64,000 bases of DNA. It comes from Domibacillus aminovorans (GTDB taxonomy: Bacteria; Bacillota; Bacilli; Bacillales; Domibacillaceae). Shown here in pieces: positions 42,798 to 51,611 of the stretch; positions within the stretch are counted from its first letter, which is position 1; every line of letters begins with the position of its first letter. The translations under genes were made by a program, and so were the position numbers. The notes beneath the pieces are model-generated. The model did no database searches. It was not told the DNA's origin and was given only the letters and a program-made list of their open reading frames with translations. Location: NCBI RefSeq assembly GCF_001643235.1, contig NZ_LQWY01000016.1, forward strand, positions 62,001-126,000. Reading direction: 5' to 3'.

Positions 42798-43568
42798 GTG
42801 TATTCTTATAAGAAGATCGGTGCTGTTGTTCTTTTTCTCTTCTTCGCTGTACTCGGTGTTAATCTGTATGCGACACAGGATAAAAAAATTCAAATTGTAC
42901 AAGTAGCAGAGGGAGAGAAGAAAGAACCGGAACAAAAACTGGAAGCTGTTCAAATGAGAAAGAAAGAACAAGCACTTTTGGACGTTCCGCTGATCGAGCA
43001 GCTACCGGAGCTTCCAAGAGGATGTGAAGTGACCGGCCTGGCAATGCTTTTGCAGCATGCGGGTGTTTCAACGGATAAAATGGAACTTGCCAAGCGGATC
43101 AAACGAGATCCGACTGTGTATGAAGAGCAAAATGGAGTAATTTATTTCGGCCATCCGAATACGGGGTTTGTTGGTGATATGTATAGTTTTGACAATCCGG
43201 GTTTAGGCGTGTATCATGCTCCGATTAAAGAGTTAGCTGAACAATATTTACCAGGCCGGATCATTGATATGACCGGTGGAGAGTTTAGTGAAATTGAAAC
43301 ATCCATCTCAAACGGGAAGCCAGTCTGGATCATTACGAACTCACGATACAAGACATTGCCAGCGGAAGAATTCGAAACGTGGCAAACCCCGTCAGGAGAA
43401 GTTGATATTACGTACCGGGAACATTCTGTCGTTGTGACGGGTTATGATGCGGACTATGTTTTCTTTAATGATCCATTAACCGGAGCGAAAAATAAAAAAG
43501 TAGCGAAACAAGATTTCATCGACGCCTGGGTACAAATGGGCAGGCAAGCGATTACGTATGTGCAATGA
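42798..43568 (+). CDS. C39-like cysteine protease, membrane-anchored (YvpB-like)
   Basis: A 256-residue protein with an N-terminal signal anchor (residues 6-24), a Lys/Glu-rich stretch and a peptidase C39-like domain. The catalytic residues are Cys76 in RGCEVTG, His209 in REHSVVVTGYD and Asp225 in FNDP. The size and layout match B. subtilis YvpB. It starts with GTG eight bases after GGGAGGG; the ATG four bases upstream is in another frame and stops at once. Its substrate outside the membrane is unknown. It is a single gene with a 19-bp terminator after it. Confidence 0.85.
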   Translation: MYSYKKIGAVVLFLFFAVLGVNLYATQDKKIQIVQVAEGEKKEPEQKLEAVQMRKKEQALLDVPLIEQLPELPRGCEVTGLAMLLQHAGVSTDKMELAKRIKRDPTVYEEQNGVIYFGHPNTGFVGDMYSFDNPGLGVYHAPIKELAEQYLPGRIIDMTGGEFSEIETSISNGKPVWIITNSRYKTLPAEEFETWQTPSGEVDITYREHSVVVTGYDADYVFFNDPLTGAKNKKVAKQDFIDAWVQMGRQAITYVQ

Positions 43569-43643
43569 ATAAAACAGGTTATTTTTAATTTAGACAGGTA
43601 TGTATAAGGCATTCACGGGAATATTTTTGAAAGGAAATATCAT

Positions 43644-43688
43644 AAAAAGCCTATTTTTGAACAATTCGTTCAAAAATAGGCTTTTTTT
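43644..43688. terminator. Strong 19-bp terminator after the C39-like gene
   Basis: Arms 43644-43662 and 43668-43686 are perfectly complementary around a 5-base loop, with seven T following and A residues preceding. Confidence 0.9.
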
Positions 43689-43828
43689 ATCCACTTTACA
43701 AACCGTTTATTCAGACCGTCTATGGAAGGGTGATATGATGGACAAAATGTGAAAATGGATATGAAAATCGGAAAATCCGCTCCTTAGAATGAGTATTTTT
43801 CAATCGTATCTATTATAATAAATAGAGA

Positions 43829-43846
43829 TTGTGAAGTTATTCACTA
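43829..43846. promoter_or_regulatory. Rex operator upstream of cydDC
   Basis: TTGTGAAGTTATTCACTA differs from the Rex consensus TTGTGAA-N4-TTCACAA only at the next-to-last base of the right half. A TATAAT at 43814-43819 lies just before it, so the operator would cover the transcription start. Rex is the NADH/NAD sensor that represses cydABCD in B. subtilis. Confidence 0.75.
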
Positions 43847-43877
43847 TTATTAATAACAATAAGGTGGGAGCATTTAC

Positions 43878-45593
43878 ATGGATATGCTTCGGAAATGGGC
43901 ATTTGAGCAAAGGGCGATGACGGCCTTTTTATTCGTTTCATCTGTTTTAACAGGTGCGATGATGATTGGTCAAGCTTACTTTTTTGTAACGATCGTCGAT
44001 GGCGTGTTTTTAAAAGAACAGTCATTTGAGGATATTAAGCCGCTTTTATGGGGCTTGCTTGCGGTCATGCTGCTGCGTGCAGTGCTCTCCTATTTAAACG
44101 GACGGACCGGGGTGAAAATGGCCTCGAACGTAAAGCGGAAAGTGCGAAGAATGCTTCTGGAAAAGATGACGCGAAATCCGATTCAATCGGCACTTGCGGG
44201 ACAGTCGGGCGGCAAAGTGAGTGTTATGATGGATGCGGTTGATGAGATCGATAGCTATTACAGCAAATACATTCCGCAAGTCATTCAAACATCCATTGTG
44301 CCGCTCATGATTTTGGCTGTCGTGTTGTACGAGCATGTGTACAGCGGATTAATTATGATCATTACAGCACCGTTTATTCCACTGTTTTTTATCATTGTGG
44401 GTATGAAAACGAAGGCAAAATCAGAAGAACAGCTCGATAAATTAGCTGCGTTTTCAGGCCGCTTTTTAGATACATTGCAAGGACTGACGACGTTGAAATT
44501 GTTTGGCCGCGCCGCAAAACAGCGCGACTTAATTGAACAGAGCAGCCTTGATTTTCGTGATGCAACGATGACCATTTTAAAAATTGCATTCGTTTCGACG
44601 TTAATGCTTGAGTTTATTTCTACACTAAGCATCGGCTTAATTGCGCTTGAAGTAGGGCTCCGGCTCGTTGTTTTTGAAAGCATAGCTTTTTCAACCGCCT
44701 TTTTTGTGCTTGTGCTGGCGCCGGAGTTTTATTTGTCGCTGAAAGAACTAGGCAGTGCGTTTCATACAGGACGAGGCAGCATGGGTGCGGCGAAAAAAGT
44801 GATGGATGAGCTAGAGGAAACGGAACAGCCGGTCAAATGGGGCACAGCGGAAGTATCCATTCCTTCGATTGAACTGCGTAATGCTTCTTTTCAATATAGA
44901 GATGGTTTTTCATTGAAAAATATAAAAGCCACGATTCCACCAAATGCGCAAATGGCGATTGTCGGGCAGACTGGTTCAGGGAAAACGACACTTCTTCATT
45001 TAATTGCGGGTTTGTTTGATCCATCTGAAGGCGATGTTCTCGTGAATGGGCGGCCGCGGTCAGATTACAGCGAAACAGCATGGTTCGATCAGCTAAGCTA
45101 CATTTCGCAGCACCCGTATTTATTTTCCGGAACGATCGCGGATAATATTGCGATCGGCGGTGCCAAGGGAGCATCACGAGCAGATATTGAAATGGCTGCG
45201 AAAAAAGCAGGCATTTCCGATTTAATTAAATCACTTGAAAACGGCTATGACACGCCAATTGGTGAAGCGGGACGCGGCCTTTCTGGCGGGGAAAAACAGA
45301 GGATAGCGCTGGCACGTGCTTTTTTAAAACAGCCGTCCATCATTTTATTTGATGAGCCGACGACTGGTTTGGATTTGAAAACGGAGCGCATCCTGCAGCA
45401 GTCAATGGCCGAACTGGCCAAACATTCGACCGTCATCACTGTGGCGCATAGGCTGCATACAATCAAGAATGCAGATCAGATTCTTTTCTTGAAAAAGGGA
45501 GAGATCGTCGCTTCAGGACCACATACTGAATTGATGAAGACGAGCATGGAGTATCGAGAAATGGTATTGCAGCAAGGGGGTACGGTTATATGA
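43878..45593 (+). CDS. cydD: Thiol reductant ABC exporter subunit CydD
   Basis: A 571-residue ABC half-transporter: a six-helix membrane domain (about 15-310) and an ATPase with Walker A GQTGSGKTT, signature LSGGEKQR and Walker B IILFDEPTTGLD. With CydC it exports glutathione/cysteine or heme-related reductant and is needed to assemble cytochrome bd oxidase. GGTGGGAG precedes the ATG, and the stop overlaps the next start by four bases. A Rex operator upstream supports induction at low oxygen. The cydAB oxidase genes are not adjacent in this window, unlike the B. subtilis operon. Confidence 0.9.
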   Translation: MDMLRKWAFEQRAMTAFLFVSSVLTGAMMIGQAYFFVTIVDGVFLKEQSFEDIKPLLWGLLAVMLLRAVLSYLNGRTGVKMASNVKRKVRRMLLEKMTRNPIQSALAGQSGGKVSVMMDAVDEIDSYYSKYIPQVIQTSIVPLMILAVVLYEHVYSGLIMIITAPFIPLFFIIVGMKTKAKSEEQLDKLAAFSGRFLDTLQGLTTLKLFGRAAKQRDLIEQSSLDFRDATMTILKIAFVSTLMLEFISTLSIGLIALEVGLRLVVFESIAFSTAFFVLVLAPEFYLSLKELGSAFHTGRGSMGAAKKVMDELEETEQPVKWGTAEVSIPSIELRNASFQYRDGFSLKNIKATIPPNAQMAIVGQTGSGKTTLLHLIAGLFDPSEGDVLVNGRPRSDYSETAWFDQLSYISQHPYLFSGTIADNIAIGGAKGASRADIEMAAKKAGISDLIKSLENGYDTPIGEAGRGLSGGEKQRIALARAFLKQPSIILFDEPTTGLDLKTERILQQSMAELAKHSTVITVAHRLHTIKNADQILFLKKGEIVASGPHTELMKTSMEYREMVLQQGGTVI

Positions 45594-47302
45594 AGGATGT
45601 AATGGTCGTTATCAAGCTGATGATGGCAGAGAAACGAGATATTCTATATTCGATCTTGTTTGGCGTTCTTGCTGGGCTAACATCTGTCGGGTTGTTCGCG
45701 ATGAGCGGGTATATGATATCTAAATCAGCCCTTGCCCCGCCGCTTTATATCATTACGATCATGACGGCGACGCTGAAAATGTTCGGAGTGGCGAAATCAA
45801 TTAGCCGCTACGCGGAGCGCTATTTTTCCCATCGGGCGACATTTACGATTTTAAGTAATTTGCGAGTGTCGTTTTATGAAAAATTGGTGCCCCTTGCACC
45901 GGGTATTTTTCAGAAATACCGGAGCGGCGACTTGCTGGCGCGAATTGTCGGTGACGTGGAGAGTTTGCAAAATTTCTTTTTACGTGTCTTTTATCCGCCG
46001 ATTGTACTTGTTATCGTCTTTTTAAGTACGATTTTCTTTACGACGTATTATTCCATTTACGTAGCGTTGACGTTGTTTGCAGGACTCATTTTAACCGGTT
46101 TTATTGTGCCGGCTCTCTTTGCGTTAAGACAGGGGAAAATAGATAGCCAGGTACGTGAAGAGCGAGGTGCCTTATCAACAGACGTTACGGAGCTTTTGTA
46201 CGGGTTTCGTGATTTGAAAATTTACCAGAAGCTTGATGGGAAAGAAAAGCAATTGGGGAAGTCAGCCGATTTGTATGTGGACGGGCAGGAGAGAGAAGGA
46301 ATTCATGCAGTGTTTAACCAGTCGGTCAATGCACTGGTGGCACTCATGATTTCTTGGTTTGTGCTCGCTCTCGGCGCCTATCTTGTCACAGAAGGGGAGC
46401 TTGCCGGACTGTTTTTGGCGATGCTTGTAATGATTTCGCTCACTGTGTTTGAAAATGCGACGCCAATGGCTTTATTTCCAGCCCATTTAGAAGAGAGCAG
46501 ACATGCGGCGGCCCGATTGTTTTCGATAGTAGAAGGCAAATCCGAAGAAGAAGGATCTTCTGATCAGCTTTCTAAGGAAAAAGCGTATTCAATGGAAATG
46601 GACGGTGTGTCCTATACGTTTCTAGGGGAAAAAAGGCTGACGCTTGAAAACATTCAGCTGAACATTGTGGCCGGATCGAAAACAGCGATTGTCGGGCCAA
46701 GTGGGTCAGGAAAATCGACGGTGCTACAGCTTTTGTTAAACATGTATTTGGCTGATCAAGGGGACATTCGTTTGGATGGCAGCCCAATTGATTCATTGGC
46801 GCAGGAAAGTATTTGGGAACGCACGAATGTCGTTTTGCAGGAAAACCACTTTTTCTTCGGTACAATCAGGGAAAATTTGATGATCGCAAAAGATGGACTA
46901 ACCGATCAAGAAATGGAAACAGCGCTTTTAAATGTAAGGCTTGACTCGTTTTCATTAGAGGATCCGGTCTTTGAAAAAGGAGAGAATCTATCTGGCGGGG
47001 AGAAGCAGCGGATGGCCATTGCTCGGGCTATGTTGAAAGGCGCTCATGTCTGGCTGCTTGATGAACCGACGTCTTCCATTGATGCAGTAACAGAGAAACA
47101 AATATATGATCAGCTTTTCGAGGCTGCCAAAGATGATACACTCATTCTCGTCAGCCATCGATTGACAGGGCTTGAGACAATGGATCAAATCATTGTCATG
47201 GAAAAAGGATCTGTTATTGAATCGGGAACGTTTGATGAATTAATGAATAAAAAAGGCTATTTTTATGAGATGAAGCAAATTGAAAAAAGTGTGCTTCTGT
47301 AA
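45590..47302 (+). CDS. cydC: Thiol reductant ABC exporter subunit CydC
   Basis: A 570-residue half-transporter partner of CydD, with six membrane helices and an ATPase with Walker A GPSGSGKST, signature LSGGEKQR, Walker B VWLLDEPTSSID and an SHRLTG H-loop. It is translationally coupled to cydD by a four-base overlap, and both half-transporters are needed for export. A terminator was not clear after it; the next gene lies about 165 bases downstream. Confidence 0.9.
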   Translation: MKDVMVVIKLMMAEKRDILYSILFGVLAGLTSVGLFAMSGYMISKSALAPPLYIITIMTATLKMFGVAKSISRYAERYFSHRATFTILSNLRVSFYEKLVPLAPGIFQKYRSGDLLARIVGDVESLQNFFLRVFYPPIVLVIVFLSTIFFTTYYSIYVALTLFAGLILTGFIVPALFALRQGKIDSQVREERGALSTDVTELLYGFRDLKIYQKLDGKEKQLGKSADLYVDGQEREGIHAVFNQSVNALVALMISWFVLALGAYLVTEGELAGLFLAMLVMISLTVFENATPMALFPAHLEESRHAAARLFSIVEGKSEEEGSSDQLSKEKAYSMEMDGVSYTFLGEKRLTLENIQLNIVAGSKTAIVGPSGSGKSTVLQLLLNMYLADQGDIRLDGSPIDSLAQESIWERTNVVLQENHFFFGTIRENLMIAKDGLTDQEMETALLNVRLDSFSLEDPVFEKGENLSGGEKQRMAIARAMLKGAHVWLLDEPTSSIDAVTEKQIYDQLFEAAKDDTLILVSHRLTGLETMDQIIVMEKGSVIESGTFDELMNKKGYFYEMKQIEKSVLL

Positions 47303-47468
47303 CATCTTTTATAAAAGGCAGAACTGGGTCGTATTGCAGCGATCTAGTTGTGACTTTTAGGGGTATCAACGGCATGAAATTTTTGAAAAAAGAAGGGATA
47401 TGTACACCATGACGAGGTGCTTTGAATAAGGTATGAGGGAAGTGAAAAATCTTAGGGAGGCTTTTATC

Positions 47469-47738
47469 TTGAACGATCATCATGTACATCCTGAAGACGA
47501 GTTCGCGCTGCCAGCCCAACAGGACTATCCGGATTATGGAGATTTTGAAGAACAGGCAATTGAAACACAACAGCCGTATTATTATCCTTATCGATACCCG
47601 AGAACACCCTATTATCCGTACTTTCCATTTTTCCCTTATCCGCCGTACTATCCATATTACCCGAGATATAGGGATCACAGACGGGACGATCGACATGATC
47701 GACATGATGACAGAGACAGATATTGGGGTAACGATTAA
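47469..47738 (+). CDS. Tyr/Pro-rich low-complexity protein, probable spore coat or surface protein
   Basis: An 89-residue protein. After an acidic N-terminal third, residues about 35-68 are an unbroken Tyr/Pro/Phe tract built on PYYPY and PFFPY units. The last 20 residues are a His/Asp/Arg tract on RHDRHDD. A GGGAGG lies eight bases before the TTG at 47469, which is preferred to the ATG 12 codons earlier. Such composition is typical of spore coat and cross-linked surface proteins, where Tyr may be oxidised into dityrosine. No known coat family was recognised. It has its own terminator. Confidence 0.65.
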   Translation: MNDHHVHPEDEFALPAQQDYPDYGDFEEQAIETQQPYYYPYRYPRTPYYPYFPFFPYPPYYPYYPRYRDHRRDDRHDRHDDRDRYWGND

Positions 47739-47760
47739 TTAAAAATAGCTTTAATGGAAG

Positions 47761-47791
47761 GACTGCCGGCATTTTCCTGGCAGTCTTTTTT
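47761..47791 (+). terminator. Terminator of the Tyr/Pro-rich gene
   Basis: A 7-bp GC-rich stem (47761-47767 with 47779-47785) is followed by six T. Confidence 0.8.
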
Positions 47792-47831
47792 GCATGCGAG
47801 AAAATCTTCGTCACAATAAGTAAAATATTGA

Positions 47832-47860
47832 TATAATTATTCTGACTGATCAGAATAATT
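47832..47860. promoter_or_regulatory. -10 box with adjoining 11-bp perfect inverted repeat upstream of yhfP-like gene
   Basis: TATAAT (47832-47837) is followed by a perfect 11-bp inverted repeat (47835-47845 and 47850-47860, spacer CTGA) covering the expected start site. The shape suits a TetR- or MarR-type repressor. No such regulator is adjacent. Confidence 0.55.
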
Positions 47861-47899
47861 CATTATCATCAACGTACAGCGAAAAAAGGGGATGTTCAA

Positions 47900-48892
47900 A
47901 TGAGTAAACCGTTTAACGCATTAATGGTCGATAAAACGGAAAATAATTTTTCGGTTAACGTCAAAAAACTGATGGTAGATGAGTTGCCACATGGGGAAGT
48001 ACTCATTAAAGTAGCGTATTCCGGTGTTAATTACAAAGATGGACTAGCCAGCATTCCAAATGGAAAAATCGTTCAATCCTATCCAATGGTCCCGGGAATT
48101 GATTTAGCGGGTGTCGTTGTCTCATCGGAAGATCCTCGTTTTCATAAAGGCGACGAAGTGATTGCCACAAGCTATGAAATTGGCGTATCTCATTTTGGGG
48201 GATATAGTGAATACGCTCGAATCCCTGCTGACTGGGTCGTTCCTTTGCCAAAAGGGTTGTCATTAAAAGAGGCAATGATTTTTGGTACAGCCGGGTTTAC
48301 AGCGGCTTTATCTGTGCAGCGGTTAGAAGATAACGGACTATCACCTGATCAAGGAAAGGTGCTTGTGACGGGTGCAACTGGTGGAGTAGGCAGCTTTGCC
48401 GTATCCATGTTGGCAGGCCGGGGCTATGAAGTTGTAGCAAGTACGGGAAAAGAAGCGGAAAAAGAGTACTTGATTAAACTTGGCGCAAAAGAAATCATCT
48501 CCCGCGATGACGTGTATAACGGAAATGTGAAAGCGCTGGATAAAAAACAATGGGCGGGTGCGGTCGATCCGGTTGGCGGCGATACGCTAGCGGCTATTTT
48601 AAGCAAAATAAGTGAACAAGGGTCTGTTGCTGTGAGTGGGTTAACAGGCGGAACGAGTGTCCCAACGAGCGTATTTCCTTTTATTCTTCGCGGTGTTAAT
48701 TTACTCGGAATTGATTCAGTGCATTGCCCGATGGATACGCGGCAGGCAATTTGGAGCCGTCTGGCGACAGATTTAAAGCCGGATGATCTTTCAACGTTTA
48801 TTCAGAAAGAGGCTTCACTCGAAGAATTGCCTGACATTTTGCCGATTATATTAAAAGGCAAAATGCGGGGCCGGGTTATTGTTCAGTTATAA
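47900..48892 (+). CDS. yhfP: Quinone oxidoreductase/acrylyl-CoA reductase family (YhfP/AcuI-like)
   Basis: A 330-residue medium-chain dehydrogenase/reductase without the structural or catalytic zinc ligands. The substrate-site motif YSGVNYKDGLA and the Rossmann motif VTGATGGVGSFAVSML are present, and the length equals that of YhfP and AcuI. AcuI reduces acryloyl-CoA with NADPH, and YhfP is a putative quinone oxidoreductase. A palindromic operator suggests it is induced by a substrate or electrophile. It is a single gene with its own terminator. Confidence 0.85.
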   Translation: MSKPFNALMVDKTENNFSVNVKKLMVDELPHGEVLIKVAYSGVNYKDGLASIPNGKIVQSYPMVPGIDLAGVVVSSEDPRFHKGDEVIATSYEIGVSHFGGYSEYARIPADWVVPLPKGLSLKEAMIFGTAGFTAALSVQRLEDNGLSPDQGKVLVTGATGGVGSFAVSMLAGRGYEVVASTGKEAEKEYLIKLGAKEIISRDDVYNGNVKALDKKQWAGAVDPVGGDTLAAILSKISEQGSVAVSGLTGGTSVPTSVFPFILRGVNLLGIDSVHCPMDTRQAIWSRLATDLKPDDLSTFIQKEASLEELPDILPIILKGKMRGRVIVQL

Positions 48893-48902
48893 AATTAGCT
48901 AT

Positions 48903-48953
48903 AAAGGGTTGTCCGGGTCATGTATTCTCTGACTTTTGGACGGCCCTTTTTTA
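48903..48953 (+). terminator. Terminator after yhfP-like gene
   Basis: A 12-bp stem with two G-U pairs (48903-48914 with 48938-48949) is followed by T residues. Confidence 0.75.
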
Positions 48954-48985
48954 CATAAAAACAGTTGATTGTTCTCATAATTTAT

Positions 48986-49009
48986 ATTATTATTATAAAT
49001 GATAATAAT
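48986..49009. promoter_or_regulatory. 8-bp inverted repeat before the ArsR-like gene
   Basis: ATTATTAT (48986-48993) and ATAATAAT (49002-49009) flank an 8-base spacer, directly before the ribosome binding site of the regulator at 49030. It is a plausible autoregulatory operator, but the AT-rich composition weakens the case. Confidence 0.35.
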
Positions 49010-49029
49010 GAAGTGAAGAGGTGATTTGG

Positions 49030-49554
49030 ATGAAACATTCGAAGATGAAACTTATTTTACATCCGGTGCGGATGAAGATTATTCAGTCACTTGTAAATGG
49101 CCGGAAATTAACCGTCCAGCAATTAACAGAACGGATAAAAGATGTTCCACAGGCGACGCTTTACCGGCATATGAACACGCTGCTTGAAGCGGAATTCATT
49201 GAAGTTGTGCAGGAAAATCAAATTCGGGGAACGGTGGAAAAAGTATTTGCGTTAAAAGAACAGAAGCCTGAGGCACAGGAAGAATTTTTGAATTGGTCGA
49301 AAGAAGAACATATCGAATTGTTTTTTATGTTCACAACACAGCTTCTCGGATTATATGAAAACTATTTAAATAAAGGCGATGTGGATTTAGTGAAAGACGG
49401 AGCGGGGTACAGAGTCGCAAATGTGCACGTGACGGACGAAGAATATGTAGAACTCGTTCAAAAAATCGGTGCGCTTATTCAAGAAGCTTCATTGAATGAA
49501 CCATCTTCTGAGCGAAAAGTGAAAAATTTGGCCACGATTATCATTCCAGAATAG
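49030..49554 (+). CDS. Winged-helix (ArsR-like, HTH_20) transcriptional regulator
   Basis: About 174 residues. The first 80 form a winged helix (LILHPVRMKIIQSLVNG, LTVQQLTERIKDVPQATLYRHM, then a basic wing), as in the ArsR/YdfF-like HTH_20 group. The remaining 95 residues are helical. There is no metal-binding Cys pair. The ATG at 49030 sits at the right distance from GAAGAGGTG, so the GTG at 49021 is not used. The hydrolase gene starts 11 bases downstream, so the regulator probably controls this two-gene operon. Confidence 0.82.
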   Translation: MKHSKMKLILHPVRMKIIQSLVNGRKLTVQQLTERIKDVPQATLYRHMNTLLEAEFIEVVQENQIRGTVEKVFALKEQKPEAQEEFLNWSKEEHIELFFMFTTQLLGLYENYLNKGDVDLVKDGAGYRVANVHVTDEEYVELVQKIGALIQEASLNEPSSERKVKNLATIIIPE

Positions 49555-49565
49555 GAGGTTTTCGT

Positions 49566-50525
49566 ATGATTGAAAGAGAGATTTTGATCCATCCATCTAT
49601 TTCCGGTACACTTGCCATTCCAGAAGGTGAAGGAACCTGTCCAGCTGTTCTTCTATTGGCCGGATCAGGGCCGATTGATCGCGACGGGAACGATCGAAAA
49701 GGGAAATATCAAACGAATTTGTATAAAGAACTTGCTCATTTTATGACGGGGTTAGGGTTTGTAACATTGCGGTATGACAAACGGGGCACCGGCAAACGAG
49801 ACGGCGATTGGATGGCAGCGGGATTGTCTAATTTAGCGGACGATGCGAAAACAGCGATGCTATTTTTATGTGAACACCCGAATGTCGATCCGGAAAAAGT
49901 AATTGTATGCGGTCATAGTGAAGGGACGATTTTAGCAACCATTCTGGCTGAAACGATGAATCCGGCTGGCTGTATGTTTCTCTCCGGCGGTGTGGATAAC
50001 TTAATGGAAGCGCTTCACCATCAGCGCCAGCTCGCCTACAAAGAATTGCTTGCGCAGCCCGGGTTGAAAGGGTGGATCAACCGGATATTAAAAGTAGACG
50101 TGAAAAATGAAAAGCAGTACGTGAAATTGCTGGAGAAAATGAAGCAGTCAGACCGCGACACGATTAAAATCCAGTTGTTTTTTAAACAGCCGGCAAAATG
50201 GTTTCGCGAGCATGACGCTTACGATACGAGGTGTGCATTAAAAAATGTCACGTGTCCCGTGTTTGCGCTGCACGGCGATAAAGATCCCCTTTTAGAAAGT
50301 CACGTGCTTGAGGAGCTTGACGGCCTTGTTCGAGGAAAAAGTGAATACCACATTATTCACAACATGGAACACGGTCTGCGCGTGCAAACCGAGCCGAGAA
50401 GCATTTTAAGCGTGAAAAAGAATTTCAAAGACATACTAAAGCGCACTCTTCATGAAGAGGGGCTTGAGAAAATCGAGGCATGGCTCATCGCTCATTTTAA
50501 AACAGACCATTCACTGGAGGAATAA
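49566..50525 (+). CDS. Alpha/beta hydrolase (S9/dienelactone hydrolase-like)
   Basis: A 319-residue alpha/beta hydrolase with nucleophile Ser118 in VCGHSEGT, an oxyanion HG-equivalent LAGSGPIDRDGN near residue 32, an Asp in HGDKDPLL and a C-terminal His in NMEHGLR. The GSGPxDRDGN element is typical of the YqhA/S9-type serine hydrolases found in Bacillus. There is no signal peptide. AGGAGG precedes the ATG. It is cotranscribed with the preceding regulator. The substrate is unknown. Confidence 0.82.
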   Translation: MIEREILIHPSISGTLAIPEGEGTCPAVLLLAGSGPIDRDGNDRKGKYQTNLYKELAHFMTGLGFVTLRYDKRGTGKRDGDWMAAGLSNLADDAKTAMLFLCEHPNVDPEKVIVCGHSEGTILATILAETMNPAGCMFLSGGVDNLMEALHHQRQLAYKELLAQPGLKGWINRILKVDVKNEKQYVKLLEKMKQSDRDTIKIQLFFKQPAKWFREHDAYDTRCALKNVTCPVFALHGDKDPLLESHVLEELDGLVRGKSEYHIIHNMEHGLRVQTEPRSILSVKKNFKDILKRTLHEEGLEKIEAWLIAHFKTDHSLEE

Positions 50526-50536
50526 AACGTCATGAA

Positions 50537-50567
50537 AAAGATGGAGAAGTTATTTTTCTCCATCTTT
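50537..50567. terminator. Hairpin between hydrolase and tlp genes
   Basis: A 12-bp stem (50537-50548 with 50556-50567) has flanking CATGA/TCATG pairing. T runs are weak on both sides, so it may rather mark the end of two converging transcripts. Confidence 0.6.
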
Positions 50568-50600
50568 CATGAAACTAAAATTTACCGTGAAAAGCGCATG

Positions 50601-50843
50601 TTACTCATTCCCGGAATAGCCGTTTTTCCGATCAGCCGCTTCATCCTGGATTTCACTGCGGAAATTTTCAATACTTTTTTGACGCCGCTCGTTTTTCGCT
50701 TTAATCGCCGCTCGTTCTTTCCCCTCGGCAAACACCATTGTTTCTTCAGCCGCTTCGATATTTCCAATCGTGTTTTGCACCATGTCCCGAAGCTTTTCTA
50801 CGTTATCTGACCGATCATCTGGTTTTGGGGTCTTATGCGTCAT
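50601..50843 (-). CDS. tlp: Small acid-soluble spore protein Tlp
   Basis: An 80-residue protein matching Tlp of Bacillus: PDDRSDNVEKLRDMVQNTI near the start, IEAAEETM, and KNERRQKSIENFRSEI toward the end. The frame continues 13 codons upstream, but GAAGGAGG lies seven bases before the ATG at 50843. Tlp is made in the forespore under SigG control in B. subtilis and resides in the spore core, so this gene is direct evidence for an endospore former. Confidence 0.93.
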   Translation of the reverse strand: MTHKTPKPDDRSDNVEKLRDMVQNTIGNIEAAEETMVFAEGKERAAIKAKNERRQKSIENFRSEIQDEAADRKNGYSGNE

Positions 50844-50933
50844 TGTCGTTCCTCCTTCATTTTTTAATGACATACAAGTCATAACTTCTCCATTTAAAAT
50901 AATCTTATTCGTTCATTTTTGGAGGAATGAAGA

Positions 50934-50981
50934 ATGATCGTCTGGATGATACCCATTCTTTTTTTACTGCATAATGTCTAG
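50934..50981 (+). CDS. Very short hydrophobic peptide (15 residues)
   Basis: GGAGGA lies seven bases before an ATG that opens a 15-codon frame rich in Ile, Leu, Phe and Trp. The start signals are strong, but the peptide is too short to judge. It may be a tiny membrane peptide or a leader. No terminator or following gene is coupled to it. Confidence 0.3.
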   Translation: MIVWMIPILFLLHNV

Positions 50982-51146
50982 GAGTCATTCGAAATGACGG
51001 ATTATTTACGTGCGCAATTCCAGGGGGGGAGGCCCGTTTATCGCAGATTAACGGACAGTAAGATTATACTTCCATTTAATTGCTTATGGTTGCGCTAACA
51101 ACGTGTGTGCATTAAAGTTAAAGCAATACATATTGGAGGAAAATTG

Positions 51147-51605
51147 ATGCAATTATTGGAGTATGCGCTTGTGTTTATTGCGGCAGCGATTCCGTGGATG
51201 GAGATCGCGCTTGTTATCCCAGTCGGGATTGTGCGAGGCCTGTCGCCGTACTGGGTTATGTTTCTCGGGTTCACGGGCAATATGTTAACGGTGCTTATGC
51301 TCATTGTCGGTTATAAGAAAGTGGAAGAATGGGTAAAAAATAAGCTTCAAAAAACCGGAAAAGCACAGTTGAAGCAGACGGACCGGGCGAGGGCCATTAT
51401 GAATAAATACGGGTTCCCGGGACTAGCGTTGCTCGGACCGATTTTTATTGGCACGCACATCGCGGCCTTTATCGGTCTGTCATTCGGAGCGGATAAGAAG
51501 TGGACGGCGCTCTGGCTGACGATCAGCATCGGCCTTTGGACGCTTGTTTTTGGTATTGGGACGATGCTTGGATTTGATTTTTTCTTAAAACAAACGGAAG
51601 GATGA
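51147..51605 (+). CDS. Small multidrug export protein family (COG2426)
   Basis: A 152-residue membrane protein with about four hydrophobic segments. It shows the family's opening AAAIPWMEIALVIPVGI and the loop IMNKYGFPGLALLGPIFIGTH. TTGGAGG precedes the ATG at 51147; the frame from 51105 lacks a site. Members are annotated as putative small multidrug exporters, but biochemical evidence for the group is thin. It lies six bases before nfsA, so the two are probably cotranscribed. Confidence 0.8.
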   Translation: MQLLEYALVFIAAAIPWMEIALVIPVGIVRGLSPYWVMFLGFTGNMLTVLMLIVGYKKVEEWVKNKLQKTGKAQLKQTDRARAIMNKYGFPGLALLGPIFIGTHIAAFIGLSFGADKKWTALWLTISIGLWTLVFGIGTMLGFDFFLKQTEG

Positions 51606-51611
51606 CGTTAT

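Noticed and set aside
47464-47814. Alternative frames over the Tyr/Pro-rich gene (plus 47482 and minus 47464)
   Set aside because: The frame starting at TTG 47469 has the ribosome binding site and shows an ordered two-block composition. The others give Ile/Arg/Thr or mixed sequence caused by the low-complexity DNA.
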